This document shows, piece after piece, positions 1 through 11,345 of a stretch of 64,000 bases of DNA. A program made the position numbers and the translations under genes. Within the stretch, counting starts at the first letter, position 1, and every line of letters begins with the position of its first letter. Under the pieces are notes generated by a model. That model saw only the letters and a list, made by a program, of their open reading frames with translations. It had not been told where the DNA came from and searched no databases. The stretch comes from Ascarosepion bandense (lineage: Eukaryota; Mollusca; Cephalopoda; Sepiida; Sepiidae): assembly GCA_037127315.1 (NCBI GenBank), contig JBBBDQ010000192.1, positions 3,857,001 to 3,921,000 on the forward strand. Direction: 5' to 3'.

Positions 1-451
1 CACCTTATATATATATATACCAGGTGTGGTATATATGGACATTAATGTCACCACCAAGCAGCGATAGTCCTACTTAAGTGTGAAACAGACTGTTGCCGCT
101 GGGTGTTAATACTAAGCATTTAATCCATAAATATAGTATACCTTAAAAGTATTTTTTTATCAATATATATAAAATGTTTATCTAATTATCATGAAAGAAC
201 AAGATCAACAGTACAGAATTTTAACTCAATTTTGTCTCCCTCTCTTTCTCTTCTATCTCTCTCTATATATACATATGTGTGGGTGTTGTGCATGTCTGTG
301 TGTGCACAAAACTGTACTGAATATATATAAATATATATGTGTGTGTGTATGCGTATGTGAGAGTGTACTGAAAGTTTTCTGACTGACCAAAAATGCATTA
401 GAACTTATCTTTAACACTCTTGGTGATTTCCTCTCTCTCTCTCTCTCACTT

Positions 452-483
<32 letters not shown>

Positions 484-491
484 TGTCTCTC

Positions 492-552
<61 letters not shown>

Positions 553-648
553 GTTTGTTTGTGTATGCGTGTGCGTGTGTGTGTGTTTAAATCATTTTCA
601 GATAGAGTGTATTTGTAAAAGAGCAAAATGTATAAAATGAGAATAGGG
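1..648. other. No gene; microsatellite-rich sequence
   Basis: Short open frames here translate (TG)n, (TA)n and (CT)n repeats and have no recognisable domain. A strongly CT/TCTG-biased block occupies about 430-548 and a GT-rich block lies near 341-358 and 559-588. I see no splice-flanked exon, RNA gene or transposon protein. Confidence 0.7.
430..548. repeat. (CT)n / (CTGT)n microsatellite
   Basis: About 120 bases of nearly pure CT dinucleotide interrupted by a run of TGTC/CTGT tetranucleotides near 490-520. The arginine/glutamate-rich frame on the minus strand is only a translation of this tract. Confidence 0.95.
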
Positions 649-763
649 AAAAGTATTCTTAGTTGACACGAGCGTTTCGCCCTTTGAGAGGCTTTATCAA
701 GACGAATGTACATTTGTCTTGATAAAGTCGCACACAGGACGAAACTCGTCGACTAAGAATAGT
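649..763. repeat. Inverted pair of hammerhead-like (PLE pLTR-type) segments
   Basis: The left arm (about 649-703) and right arm (about 714-763) are imperfect reverse complements around a short near-palindromic centre. On the plus strand the right arm reads CTTGATAAAGTC, a short loop, GGACGAAAC, then CTCGTC. On the minus strand the left arm reads the same pattern with AGCC/GGGC, CGAAAC and a GTC. This is the order of a hammerhead ribozyme (core, helix II, GAAA, helix III, GUC), but the CUGANGA core is written CUUGAUAA, so catalysis is probably lost. Such motifs are known from Penelope-like elements. No PLE coding sequence adjoins this copy, so assignment rests on motif layout only. Confidence 0.6.
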
Positions 764-771
764 TTTCTTCA

Positions 772-872
<101 letters not shown>

Positions 873-1051
873 GGTGCGGCTGAAATACATCCCATATAAT
901 ATATCTTGCAGAAATGCCTCCAAGATAATGATAAGAAATTAGTGCCAATGGTGTCTTCTTCTAGCTAGTTTTTCACAGTTATATGATAAATATCTTCTGC
1001 AGCAGAAAATACCTACTAGATAATTGTAAATCACTAGCTAGATGAAGACAA

Positions 1052-1090
<39 letters not shown>

Positions 1091-1390
1091 GATTGAACAT
1101 TAACTTCCCATATTAAAATACTACTAATTTATTTATTAATTAGAATTTTTACAAGAAATCGATATGAGAGGAAAGCGTTTCATCTAAAATTCGACATGGC
1201 CGCCAGAATTCATCAGGAATTCTTGTGGCATGCAACTTCTTGTATTCACCCTTCAAGTTCTTCAAAATCGTGGTTTGGTTTGGTATTGTAAGACATTCTC
1301 CTTTAACCAACCCCCCCCCCCAAATGTTAAAGGTGTTAGTCAGAATTTCTGGCTGGCCACTCATGCATATAATAAGTTACTTTTCAATCA

Positions 1391-1425
<35 letters not shown>

Positions 1426-1663
1426 GAGATTTATAAATGTATACGCATCTATGCAAGAAAATCGAAATATTTTAACGGAAAATCGATAAAATACCGGCTG
1501 TAGACGGACAGATACACAATCGAAACAAGCATAATTTCCTCTGCTGGGTTGTTTTATTATGGATTTTATTACAAAAATATTAGCCCTAGAAGAAACAAGC
1601 TTCTAATAGAAGCATTATTCTAAATACATGCAAAACTCATTCGTATCTAGTGACACATGCATG

Positions 1664-1707
<44 letters not shown>

Positions 1708-1722
1708 AAGCGAGATCAAATT

Positions 1723-1754
<32 letters not shown>

Positions 1755-1922
1755 GTACTGAAAACTTCTTAGCCAACTCATTTTTCAAAATCTGACGAAG
1801 CATAAGATTTAAAAAATCCCTTCTTGGTCTGGCTGAGAACTTACATATTTCTTCGTAGATAGATATATAGATAGATAGATAGATACATACATACATACAT
1901 ACATACATACATACATACATAC
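1052..1922. repeat. Cluster of (TA)n and GATA/CATA microsatellites
   Basis: (TA)n tracts lie at about 1052-1086, 1393-1422, 1664-1700 and 1721-1742. A GATA run changes into a CATA run at about 1857-1922. Sequence between them is unassigned and no gene is seen. Confidence 0.9.
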
Positions 1923-2470
1923 TCTGTCTACTTAACATATAAAATAGTATTCCTTGGTGGTTAAGATAGCTGTGTAATTTTCTTTGACATTTCTAGGATT
2001 TCCAATGTTGAGTTTCAAATTTGCCAAAGCTCTTTTGCGCAATCAATCTTTCTTTTATATATTATTTGCGTATAACTTTAATGGATGTACATAAACATTT
2101 TTCAAAATATAAATAAGCTGATAATAATGTGTTTATGCAGGCGTATAATTCGGTCTGCTTTATAAGTCGACTTCAAAAATTCTGAAGTGTTTATTCAAGT
2201 TTTGGCTTGTAATCACCATCTCTTTCGACTCCCTAAAAACAAGGCAGCACCTGTTCTATGAGATTACCAACTGGGTCTAAATGACAACCTACTGGGGACT
2301 GTAAATATTTAATCATATTCACAAGTCAGTAAGATTTGACATTTAGAGCACCTTGAAAAATATGTGCCATGAATATTTGTCTAAAAATAAGTTTCTCGCA
2401 AATATGTCACTTACCACACACACACACACACACATATGTATGCGAATATTTTTATATGCACGTTCGTATG

Positions 2471-2576
2471 GAAAAAGATAAGTGAACTCTAATACTGTCG
2501 CCTTAAAAACTCTATAAAATTGACATACACAGGCACACACACACATATATATGCAAATATTTTTATATGCGAGGTC

Positions 2577-2610
<34 letters not shown>

Positions 2611-2980
2611 AATGACCACACATATAAAAAAATATTTGAATATATTTTAAGAAATTTCTTTGATTGGACTTTAACTAAGGTTAAAACTTAGTTAATTCAC
2701 CACCTGTAACTTTTTTAATTGGAGTAGATAAACTAAACTATCGCCCGATTCACACTCCACCCACGTCTACTGAACAGGTGTAGAGGCTCATCTGTTTAGG
2801 ATGTGGTTTCCGGATTTCTCTTTTCTAATCTTTTCACTCTTACGTAGCCCCCTGCACATCAGTGGCGTTACCGCCTTGCTCGGGGTGATATGATTAAAAA
2901 AAAAATATGTGTGTGTGCGTGTGTATGTCAATTTTATAGACATTTTAAGGCGACAGTATTAGAGTTCACTTATCTTTTTA
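2471..2980. repeat. ~73-bp inverted repeat flanking a LINE derivative
   Basis: The segment 2471-2543 (from GAAAAAGATAAGTG through a CA-rich end) and the segment 2907-2980 are reverse complements with only a few differences. The 363-bp interval contains an internally deleted LINE copy. A third, more diverged copy of the same unit, ending in (CA)n, is at about 3128-3200. The unit matches no protein I recognise. It could be the end of a short inverted-repeat element or a segmental inversion. Confidence 0.75.
2664..2905 (+). mobile_element. Internally deleted LINE derivative (5' UTR fused to 3' tail)
   Basis: About 2664-2830 matches the 5' untranslated region of the long LINE that starts near 27519: shared landmarks are TTTTTTAATTGG, GGTTCACACTCC-like sequence and the GAACAGG(T/C)GTAGA segment. 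From about 2830 the sequence jumps to that family's 3' tail (TTACGTAGCCCCC ... TTACCGCCTTGCTCGGGGTGA ... GATTAAAAAAAAA). The whole endonuclease-RT body is missing. It could be a deletion product or a SINE-like non-autonomous derivative that uses the LINE's 3' end for mobilisation. A single copy in this window cannot tell these apart. Confidence 0.75.
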
Positions 2981-2984
2981 AATG

Positions 2985-2989
2985 GTTCA

Positions 2990-3043
<54 letters not shown>

Positions 3044-3048
3044 TGAAC
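2985..3048. repeat. Perfect AT-rich palindrome
   Basis: GTTCACTT at the left end and AAGTGAAC at the right end flank an uninterrupted (TA)n tract, giving a 64-bp perfect palindrome that could extrude as a cruciform. A second (TA)n block follows at about 3060-3095. Confidence 0.9.
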
Positions 3049-3055
3049 TATTTTC

Positions 3056-3099
<44 letters not shown>

Positions 3100-3189
3100 G
3101 ATTGTCAACCATGAAATACGTTTTTCTCCACGTTTGTGCTCCAATATTGTAGCCTTAAAAAGCTCCATAATGTTGGCGTGTACTCACAC

Positions 3190-3192
<3 letters not shown>

Positions 3193-3252
<60 letters not shown>
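3193..3252. repeat. (CA)n-(TA)n microsatellite
   Basis: About 35 bases of CA run directly into about 25 bases of TA. The 152-codon frame across it is a simple-repeat and pyrimidine-tract translation. Confidence 0.95.
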
Positions 3253-3831
3253 TCCATATATAAAGGAATTTGTGGAAGCATGCAGTTGACTTTATTTGTG
3301 TACCTGATTTATTCACATCATTGCACGTCGCACCCTACAACTCTTCCTCTTTCCGCATTGAATATCTGCAACACACCTTCTACAACTTTCATAGAATTAC
3401 ACCAACGTTTACCCGCATTTTTCCTCCTCTCTCCTGTAGCTTCTTTTTTTATTTACTTTCTATTTCTTCCGTTCTTTTCCTTCTTTCTTGCTTCTCCCTT
3501 TCCCTTGTTATTTATATATTCCTCCCATTTCCGTATTTATTCCTCTCCATCTTCTTTCTTGTTTTTTTTTTTTTTCATTTCTTTTCTACACTGACATTTT
3601 TTCTCATATTTAGACTTCGTTACTTTCATTTTGGGAGAACATGCCGTGTATTGATGCATGTAAGACCATTACTAGTGAAGTGGACTTGATCCTCACTGAG
3701 TGTCACACTGTAGTATCCCTGTATCGGATAATGTTAAGCGAAGTAAGCACCTATCTTAGTGCTACCTCACACCACCATACCACCACACCACCACACCACC
3801 ACACCACCACCACCACCACAACCACCACCAC

Positions 3832-3873
<42 letters not shown>

Positions 3874-4240
3874 GGAGAGAGAGCATCCTAGTCTCAAACT
3901 ATTAACTTGTATCTTAAGGTGCTCCACTTTTGTGGTTCTGTACCATCCTAAGTTAATCTACTTAAGTCGTGTACAGGCTTTTTGCCTTCATGTAGTGGTT
4001 AACAAGCAACTGTTATTGACTATTTGATCATTCGGTCCTCACTGGGTGGTCTATTGTTATGTCCTTATACGAGTCAAAATTGAGGCGGAATAAATTGCTA
4101 TTTTCATCGTTTCAGTCGATGATATTTTTAGTTTTTGCTTTTATTCCTAAAGTCCAGAAATAATTTTCTTACTTTCGTTATTTCTTTTTCCTTCCCTTTT
4201 CTCGCCTTTCTTTAATTCTTTCTCTCCTCTCCTCTCTTCT

Positions 4241-4272
<32 letters not shown>

Positions 4273-5880
4273 TCAAACGTTCCTCCTTTTTACTTGTTCC
4301 TTTCTTTTGTTCATTCCTTTCTTTTTTATTTACCTCTTTCTTCTCTTCTCCACATTTTTCTTTTATTGATTCATTATCTCACCTTCATTCTTTTTCCGTT
4401 TTGTTCCTTGAGTCTTTCTTTTTTATTTATCAAACAGATTTATCTCTTTCTTCCTTTCTTCCCACGTATTTTGTTTTCTTTTTTGTTCTTTCATTTTTGT
4501 CATTAAAAAGAAAACCGTTTTACTTGTTCGGCTTTATCTTTCGTCCAGCTTATATTCCCCTCTTTCTTCATTCGCAATGCATCATGTGAATTTTGTTTTT
4601 CTCGACTTGAAAGTATCTATCTCAGTCCTGTCATATCATATGAGCATTTATGTATTGTATGTATATATGTAGGGTTGATTCCATATCAACATGTATACAA
4701 TATTGATGCTCGTATATGCATATTGAATATCTGTGTGCGTATGTATGTATGCGTAAAATTCACTTAATAATATGTACGCATAAGTGTATTTATGTTCCAG
4801 CTTTTCAAGGGAGCATTATTATTTATATAGATTATTATCTTTCATTTAAACAATTTATCTCAATTTGTTTATTATATGTATCGAATTTAATAGTCACTCG
4901 TCAGTGACACTAACTATTTGTAGTTTTCTCTCTTTCAACAGAGCGGTCATTTTTACAGCGACGAAACATGTGTACTCATTTTTTAATAGCAGCCTAGATT
5001 CTTACCTAAACGTTCAATATACGATTTCACTTACATATTAAAAATGTATTATAATAAAGTTTCGAAAGGAAACGATTTTTAAGTTGAAATGAGGATTTAA
5101 AATTTACTTAAAGTTTTTTTTTTAATGTTCAAATAAAATACCACTACAAACTTATTACTTGACAAACTGGAAGCATTTTAAGCTAATAGATTTTATTCAA
5201 TTCAAAAAAATTATCGCTCAATTACGAAAGACGAACACATTAATATCTACCAGCAATGATACCGAGAGTTGCACGGGACAAGTCTCCAGCCGTTTTTATA
5301 ACGTATGCGTATGGCATAAATTAGTATTTGTTTAATCGTCGTAAAGAAAGCAATTTAATTTACACATTTTGGTAGTTGTTGATTTCATTAACGGCATTTT
5401 ATGATATTACAATTTATAGTAGATTTTCCAAATAAACTATTTTTAAAAAGCCAACATTGCTTACTTCTTTACCCTCTGATCAAAAGTTACCTTTCAACGT
5501 AGAAAATTACTATTTGAATAACATAATGCAATATCAAAATAACAATCGCTTATCTATAAAAAGAATAGAGAGACCTGATTAGAAATGGGCAGCAGCACAC
5601 AATTAAAAAATATATATATTTTCAAAAGAAGAATATGCAAATTAGTTATTTCCACGAAGTAAGAACCGCTGAGTTGGCCAAGATATAAGACACATACTGG
5701 TCGGCATGATAAATGAAACCGTGTTCGATATTTCCTAATATTTACACTCACGGAAAAATAACCAATTTTATACATATTTAATTCACTTTATGAATTTAGA
5801 ACGGAAACAGATGATTACCAAAGCCACTGCACATCAATATTTAGGGATATCTCTCTCTCTCTCTCTCCACATATATATGT
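3253..5880. other. No gene; pyrimidine-rich and simple sequence
   Basis: Plus-strand frames here are Phe/Leu/Ser-rich translations of T/C-rich DNA (3400-3600, 4140-4500). (ACC)n followed by (CA)n occupies about 3770-3872 and (CTTT)n about 4233-4274. From 4600 to 5880 I see only AT-rich unique sequence with a short CT repeat at 5848-5867. Confidence 0.65.
3770..3872. repeat. (ACC)n-(CA)n microsatellite
   Basis: ACC/CCA trinucleotides to about 3830, then a CA dinucleotide tract to 3872. The poly-Thr/His frame comes from this repeat. Confidence 0.95.
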
Positions 5881-6660
5881 GTATGGTGATCATACCGATC
5901 TGGAAAGTTGTTGAACGTCTTGCGGATCATGTTGTGTCACATTAGCATTATTATCTTAATGGAAGAATATACCCTTCCCCCTCCTGTTGTAAGGATTTTG
6001 TAGCAGAACGGACTGAACATACATAGCGCTGTTGAACGTTCCCTTTGCAAACGCCATAGGTGAGCGAGAATTGTAACTTTTTCCCCACCATTTCAAAATA
6101 ATGATAAGGGTTGCGTCTGTGTGTCGTGGGGAAATATAGTCATGCTACATCGCATATGCAAATGAACACCACCTGCATAAAAGCAGACCCTGCTTTAAAC
6201 ACCCTTACACTTCATTCACCCCCCTTCTCAGGTGACCCACTTGGAACATCGGTGTTGGAGTCTAAAATCCTGCTAGAGACACGAATAACTCCAGCTTCGC
6301 TGCAAGTAAAGGATTCCCAACAATCTTTGGGCTGTGCTGTTGTTCCGATACGGTTTGCTATTGTTGCCCTGACAATTTTGTCAATCTTCAGGAAGAAACT
6401 TCTCGATGGATGTAGCAATGTTTAGTTGACCACTGTTGTTGCTAACATTAAATCACCACCGACGTGTCACCTTTCCGAAATGATAAACCAGCCTATTGAA
6501 GGTCCACCATTCTATAACTTTCAACAAGGTTTTTAATCGAACAGAAGAAGTCTAACATGGCATGACATCAGCTCTACACAATACTGAATCTTATCGCAGT
6601 ATGCGTTACCACCTAAAACTCAGGCACAGACAGTGCATTGGCATGAATGTTACTACGTCA
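5881..6660. other. Unassigned higher-GC block, possibly an old element
   Basis: Base composition is more balanced than in the flanks. Both strands carry moderately long open frames: 104 codons at 6111-6425 on the plus strand and 68 codons at 6212-6418 on the minus strand. Neither shows a motif I recognise. The block may be a decayed repeat or a fragment of a non-repeat gene. I do not assign a function. Confidence 0.3.
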
Positions 6661-7440
6661 CAAGTTGACTGAAGACTTTGAAAATTGTATCAGAATATCT
6701 ATTACCCCTTAGAGTTGATATATTGCATTCAGGTTAAAACTGACGTCGTCCATTTCAGTGTTGCAAATTTTAATTTCCGTCAGTATATGCGTACTTCAGT
6801 TCGTTGTTAAATCCGTAGGATAGTTATGAAAAACAAATTACATAGTAAATATTTATTTATCATTCCTTGTCAATGCACTTAGCCAACGAATCTCCATTAA
6901 TCACAGAGGTCGAAAATTATACAGTGAATATTTGTGATCGATATATATATATGAAAAGAGAGAAAAAGAAAGATCTCATATGATATACTCGCTCGGATAT
7001 TATTAAATGTGAATACATAAATTATATTCTTTGCATTCTTTTCTTTCAGACACTTTACTACTTTCCCCGACACCCACCCACCGTACTGTTTTTTTTTTTG
7101 TTTTTTTTTTGTTCCTACTCCTCATTTCCCTCCTCGCTACCATTTCTAATCTTTTCATTTGTCCGCTTCATCCACGCACCTCTCTTTCCACAACCACGCT
7201 TCCTGTCTTTGTCTCCATTTTATTCCTTACATTTCCACCTCCCCACGACCCACCCATACTTTCTTCAACCATTTCACTTTAACTCCATTTTCCTGCCGTT
7301 ACTCTTGTCGTAGTCATCGTCGCCATTATGCTGGTCGCCATTTTTTCTTGATCCCTGAAGTGAACTGATCACTGAAAACTTCCAACCACCTTCATCTCTC
7401 TTGTTATACATGGAATGGAACATGCACATAGAGACTATTC

Positions 7441-7508
<68 letters not shown>

Positions 7509-8260
7509 GTTTGCCCGCAGGTAATATATGTATTTAAGATTTGTATATGCATATATTGAAATATAAGTAAATAGAAACTTATACTTGTGTAGATACACGT
7601 GTTTTGGGAGACATTTTAAAAAACGCTTAGTATATTATACTCCCACAAACGAGTAAATTCATTTTTAAACAAACACAAGCATTAACATGTTTCAAAATTT
7701 TCTATAGATGTTCACATGTCACTCACTTTTCACGTAATCATTATATAATTAATAAAACACACACACACACACACACGCACACACATGCACATAAACATAC
7801 ATACATGCACACATATGCATATGTGTATCTGACATCATTATCGAATATATATAAAAAAATTAAATCAGTAAGTACATAACCTAATGATGGAAACCAAGCA
7901 TATCTTTTTTTTAAGCATATACTTTACGCAAGGAATATTTATTTTTTGGAATAAACTTCTTCCTTGCCAATGCGCCTAATTCATTGACGAATTTCAATCA
8001 CATAGATCGAAGATTAATCAGTTAAAATTTCATTAAAAGATCAGCTTATGTTTGTGTTAGATTACGAACTTATTAATTAATCTTGTATAGAAGGAAAATC
8101 ACGCGTCAGAATAAAGGGAGATGACAACTTCTCAGTAGAAGTCCTTTCTAAAAATATCTGATATTTAATATAGTGAGATTTGGAAAGTGAGTTGGACTGG
8201 GAACTTTTCAACTCTCCCTCGTGTATAAATAAACCTGCTCACAATCTACCCGAACTTACA
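6661..8260. other. No gene; AT-rich with (CTAT)n
   Basis: A pyrimidine-rich stretch at 7050-7300 gives Phe/Ser/Pro-rich frames only. A 67-bp (CTAT)n tract is at 7442-7508 and a (CA)n tract near 7757-7790. Nothing else is recognised. Confidence 0.6.
7442..7508. repeat. (CTAT)n microsatellite
   Basis: About 16 uninterrupted tetranucleotide units. Confidence 0.97.
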
Positions 8261-8307
<47 letters not shown>

Positions 8308-8406
8308 GTGTGTGTGTGTGTGTGTGTGTCTAAAAAAATCTGCTGGCTAGATACACAAATATATATATTATATATATATATATATATATAATGCAAACAT
8401 TATATA

Positions 8407-8441
<35 letters not shown>

Positions 8442-8450
8442 ATGCAAACA
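8261..8450. repeat. (CA)n/(TG)n hairpin and duplicated AT-rich unit
   Basis: At 8261-8330 a GACACA...(CA)n arm, a TATATATG centre and a (TG)n...TGTGTC arm form a palindrome. At about 8358-8450 a unit consisting of (TA)n plus ATGCAAACATTAT is repeated twice. Simple-sequence in nature; no coding content. Confidence 0.85.
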
Positions 8451-8837
8451 TTATGTCTGCTTATTTTTAATAAAATCCGATCATACTCACGGATAATCTT
8501 TCGCATATTATAACTGAAAGATGTAAGAAATGAGCTGTAACTTTTTCTCCCACCCTTTTCTGAACATTACCTATTTTCTTCCTCGAAGTTTAAATTTTCT
8601 TCCGACAAATACTCATGACTAGTTTATTCTGACGAACGGCTTGCCTCGGGTTTCTCTACTTTTTTTTAAGCGTATATTTTTTATCTCTTTTTTTAATTTT
8701 TTTTTTTTCTATTTTTAAGCGACACAATTAAACTATTTGTTTTATAGTTTGGCATTTCTCACCATGGTCCTCCTCCTTAAGAATGTATTGACATTTTGTT
8801 CTGCGGAAAAACTTATATATATATATATATATATATG

Positions 8838-9180
8838 CTAGCTGTACCCGGCCACTCGTTGCTGTGACTCAGTTTGTTTAAATTGAAAAAAATATTCACT
8901 AAACCAATGAAATAAATGGGATATCGATAATAATTCTTTTTAAAAAAGGGAAGAGTCTTCTATTGTTTACGCCCGCCAAAATAGAAATAATAATAAAAAA
9001 TGGCTTAGGTTAAAAAAAAAAAATAATCGAGTTTACAAGATATTTTTTTTTAATATTGTAATATTTTTTTGATATTAGCTATATAAAAACACGCTCGTAT
9101 TCGACGAAAATGCTATAGTAAAATTTCAAAACTATTAGTGCAGCCGTTTTTCAGATTAGCGGATAGTAACAAACGGACAA
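8838..9180 (-). mobile_element. Helitron-like terminal fragment
   Basis: Read on the minus strand, the segment contains an AACGGCTGCA stretch similar to the AACGGCTGAA stretch of the two clearer copies at 16871-17649 and 44058-44811. It ends with a decayed GC-rich hairpin region (CAACGAG...GCCGGG), TACAG and CTAG at 8838-8841. That layout is the 3' end of a Helitron. The base after CTAG is C rather than the usual T, and no 5' end is visible. A (TA)n tract interrupts the far side. Confidence 0.4.
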
Positions 9181-9181
<1 letters not shown>

Positions 9182-9223
<42 letters not shown>

Positions 9224-9343
9224 ACTCAGCTTTTGACTTTGTCGTTTGAATATTTATAAACATGCATTTAAATTCATTTAATATTTAATTTAAACCGTTA
9301 ATCTTTTTGTAAGTCAATAAACATTAATATTTCTTTATTTTAA

Positions 9344-9412
<69 letters not shown>
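9182..9412. repeat. Two long (TA)n tracts
   Basis: Uninterrupted TA/AT at about 9182-9221 and 9346-9412, separated by AT-rich unique sequence. Confidence 0.95.
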
Positions 9413-9413
<1 letters not shown>

Positions 9414-9500
9414 GCTTCTTACAAAAGTTAGCTGTTCTGTATGTGCGTTCTTATAACTTTTGTGCGTCATATTGATTGTTTTCTTATTTGGAATGCGTAA

Positions 9501-10484
9501 AAGAATCTTTACTGGCAGCAAACCGATTGCATACGGACAGGTAATGAATTGAGTAGATATACAAAGATAGAAAGGGGTGTAAGACAAGGATGTGTCTTTT
9601 CACCGGATCTGTTCAACTTGTACAGCGAGAATATTTTGAGAACCCGAGAAGTTATGCCTGGATTCGTAATCGGAGCCCACAATTTAAACAACCTAAGGTA
9701 CGCTGATGATACAGTGCTGATAGAAGACACAGAAAGGAAACTACAAGACCTCTTACAAAAGGTAGCAGAAGAAAGTAACAAGAAAGGACTAGAAATAAAC
9801 TGCACGAAAACTGAATGCATGGTCATCAGTAAAAAGGGCAGCCCAAAATGCCAAATACAGGTCGGGGATACCAGAATCAAGCAGGTACAAAAATTTAAAT
9901 ACCTGGAATGCGTTATAACAGACGACGGAAAGTGCGACACAGAGATCCGAAGGAGAATTGGCATGGCGAAGGAAGCATTCCAGAAGTTGAGTAAGGTATT
10001 AAGAAACAGGACAATTTCGCTAGAAACTAGCAAGAGAGTACTAGATTGCTACGTGATGTCCGTCCTGCAATATGGCAGTGAATGCTGGACAATACCATCA
10101 AAGATGAAGGAAAAACTTGAAGCAACTGAAATGTGGTTCTACAGAAGGATGCTGCGAATCTCATGTGAGCAATGATGAGGTCTTGGAAATGATGAAAACA
10201 AAAAGGAAATTAAAACTCAGGAAGAGATAGCTGAATTTCCTGGGACAGGTAATGAGGAATTAGGGCCTGGAGAACCTGATACTAACAGGCCAGATAGAGG
10301 GAAAATAGACAGGGGAAAGCAACGGATAACATATTTGAATGACCTAATCAGGTGGATGATAGAACGAGGATTGGACGGTGTAACAGAAGAAGGCGTGCTC
10401 AAAGCCACCAGGGATAGGGAAACGTGGAAAGCCATGATCGCCTACGTCCTGAAGGGACAGGGCACATAGAAGAAGAAGTAAATG
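9501..10484 (+). pseudogene. RTE-type LINE reverse transcriptase, 5'-truncated
   Basis: The frame begins directly after a TAA at 9498 with [20 protein letters not shown], continuing in frame to a stop near 10173. It carries the RT finger/palm signatures [18 protein letters not shown] (about residues 10-27 of the frame from 9549) and [10 protein letters not shown], the catalytic Asp pair. A typical thumb region follows, with [29 protein letters not shown] and LLYGSECW-like sequence (QYGSECWTI). After the stop, homology continues with frame breaks through a Gly/Arg-rich C-terminal tail to about 10484. The motif set is that of RTE-clade endonuclease-reverse transcriptases. The endonuclease and the first RT motifs are absent, so the copy is a dead 5' truncation. 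No host promoter or partner gene is evident. Confidence 0.85.
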
Positions 10485-10913
10485 TGGAAGACCGACAATC
10501 CGAAATCCTGTCTCGGTGCTAACAAAAAGTTTATCCAGTGACTATAGATATCATTGTTGAGTTCGGTAAGTTATTTTACGTCGATCAATTTATCTTGAAG
10601 AATCTGGAAGATGTACAAGAGTCGGGACATATAAAAACTCCGGGGTTAATCTTTTCAAGACGAAATGTTTTAAAAAATTCGACTCTGATCATCGTTGATG
10701 CAGCAATGGCTAACAATCTATAACCTAGGATTTGCAAGGTCGGTGATATCCCGAACAAGGTGAGAGGGTGTTTGTGTCTGAGAGAGAGAGAGGGGGGAGG
10801 GGGAGAGATTTTTCACTATTGTCTATGTAACATTATTATGGCTATTCATGCAATTTACCCTTGCAGGCTTTATCGTCAATAAGTCGTTCATAATATAAAT
10901 TCGAGAGTAAGAG

Positions 10914-10956
10914 CCAGAGAGAAAGAGAGAGAGAGAGAGAGGGGGAGGGAGAGAGG

Positions 10957-11010
<54 letters not shown>
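10914..11010. repeat. (AG)n microsatellite
   Basis: Nearly pure purine GA/GGGA tract of about 97 bases. A shorter relative lies at 10778-10806. Confidence 0.95.
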
Positions 11011-11012
<2 letters not shown>

Positions 11013-11199
11013 CCGGCTAAGTTATTTGCTTATTTTCCACTAAAAATACTAATCAATGTCCAATCCGACATAAACCCATTTTTAGGTGATGATTTTCAAG
11101 ACATGCAAGATCTCTTCATTAAAAAAACAGACTGTGCAGCATCATCTCCGAAGATGAGATTAACATCATCCAACTATATATATATATAATTCTCTCTCT

Positions 11200-11246
<47 letters not shown>

Positions 11247-11247
11247 A

Positions 11248-11345
11248 TTATACTTTGGAACATGTACAAACTACAATCTACTATAAAAGTGTACATTTTG
11301 TTTCGACATTGAAATAAACAATGTCTCATCAGGTCGTTAGTAATG
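11248..11345 (-). mobile_element. Penelope-like pLTR segment, inverted
   Basis: The segment (landmark GGAACATGTACAA on the plus strand, then a hammerhead motif on the minus strand) also occurs at about 55868-55985 in the same orientation and at about 57545-57655 in the opposite one. All three adjoin Penelope-like coding fragments. Here it lies 5' of, and inverted to, the PLE N-terminal fragment at 12080-12490, as reported for Penelope-like elements with inverted terminal pieces. Confidence 0.65.
11291..11332 (-). ncRNA. Hammerhead-type ribozyme motif
   Basis: Minus strand order: CTGATGA core (11332-11326), helix II arm ACATTG, loop, arm CAATGT, then CGAAAC (11305-11300), a 5-nt loop and GTAC. 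Helix II pairs perfectly. Minimal helix III would be the A-U and C-G pairs closing on GUA, a valid NUH triplet. Helix I pairing beyond that is weak, so I cannot claim activity. Minimal-helix-III hammerheads are known for Penelope-like elements. Confidence 0.6.

Noticed and set aside
411..713. Arg/Glu-rich 100-codon minus-strand frame
   Set aside because: It translates the (CT)n/(TCTG)n microsatellite on the reverse strand.
9509..10033. 174-codon minus-strand frame
   Set aside because: It lies antisense to the RTE reverse transcriptase, whose motifs are clear on the plus strand.
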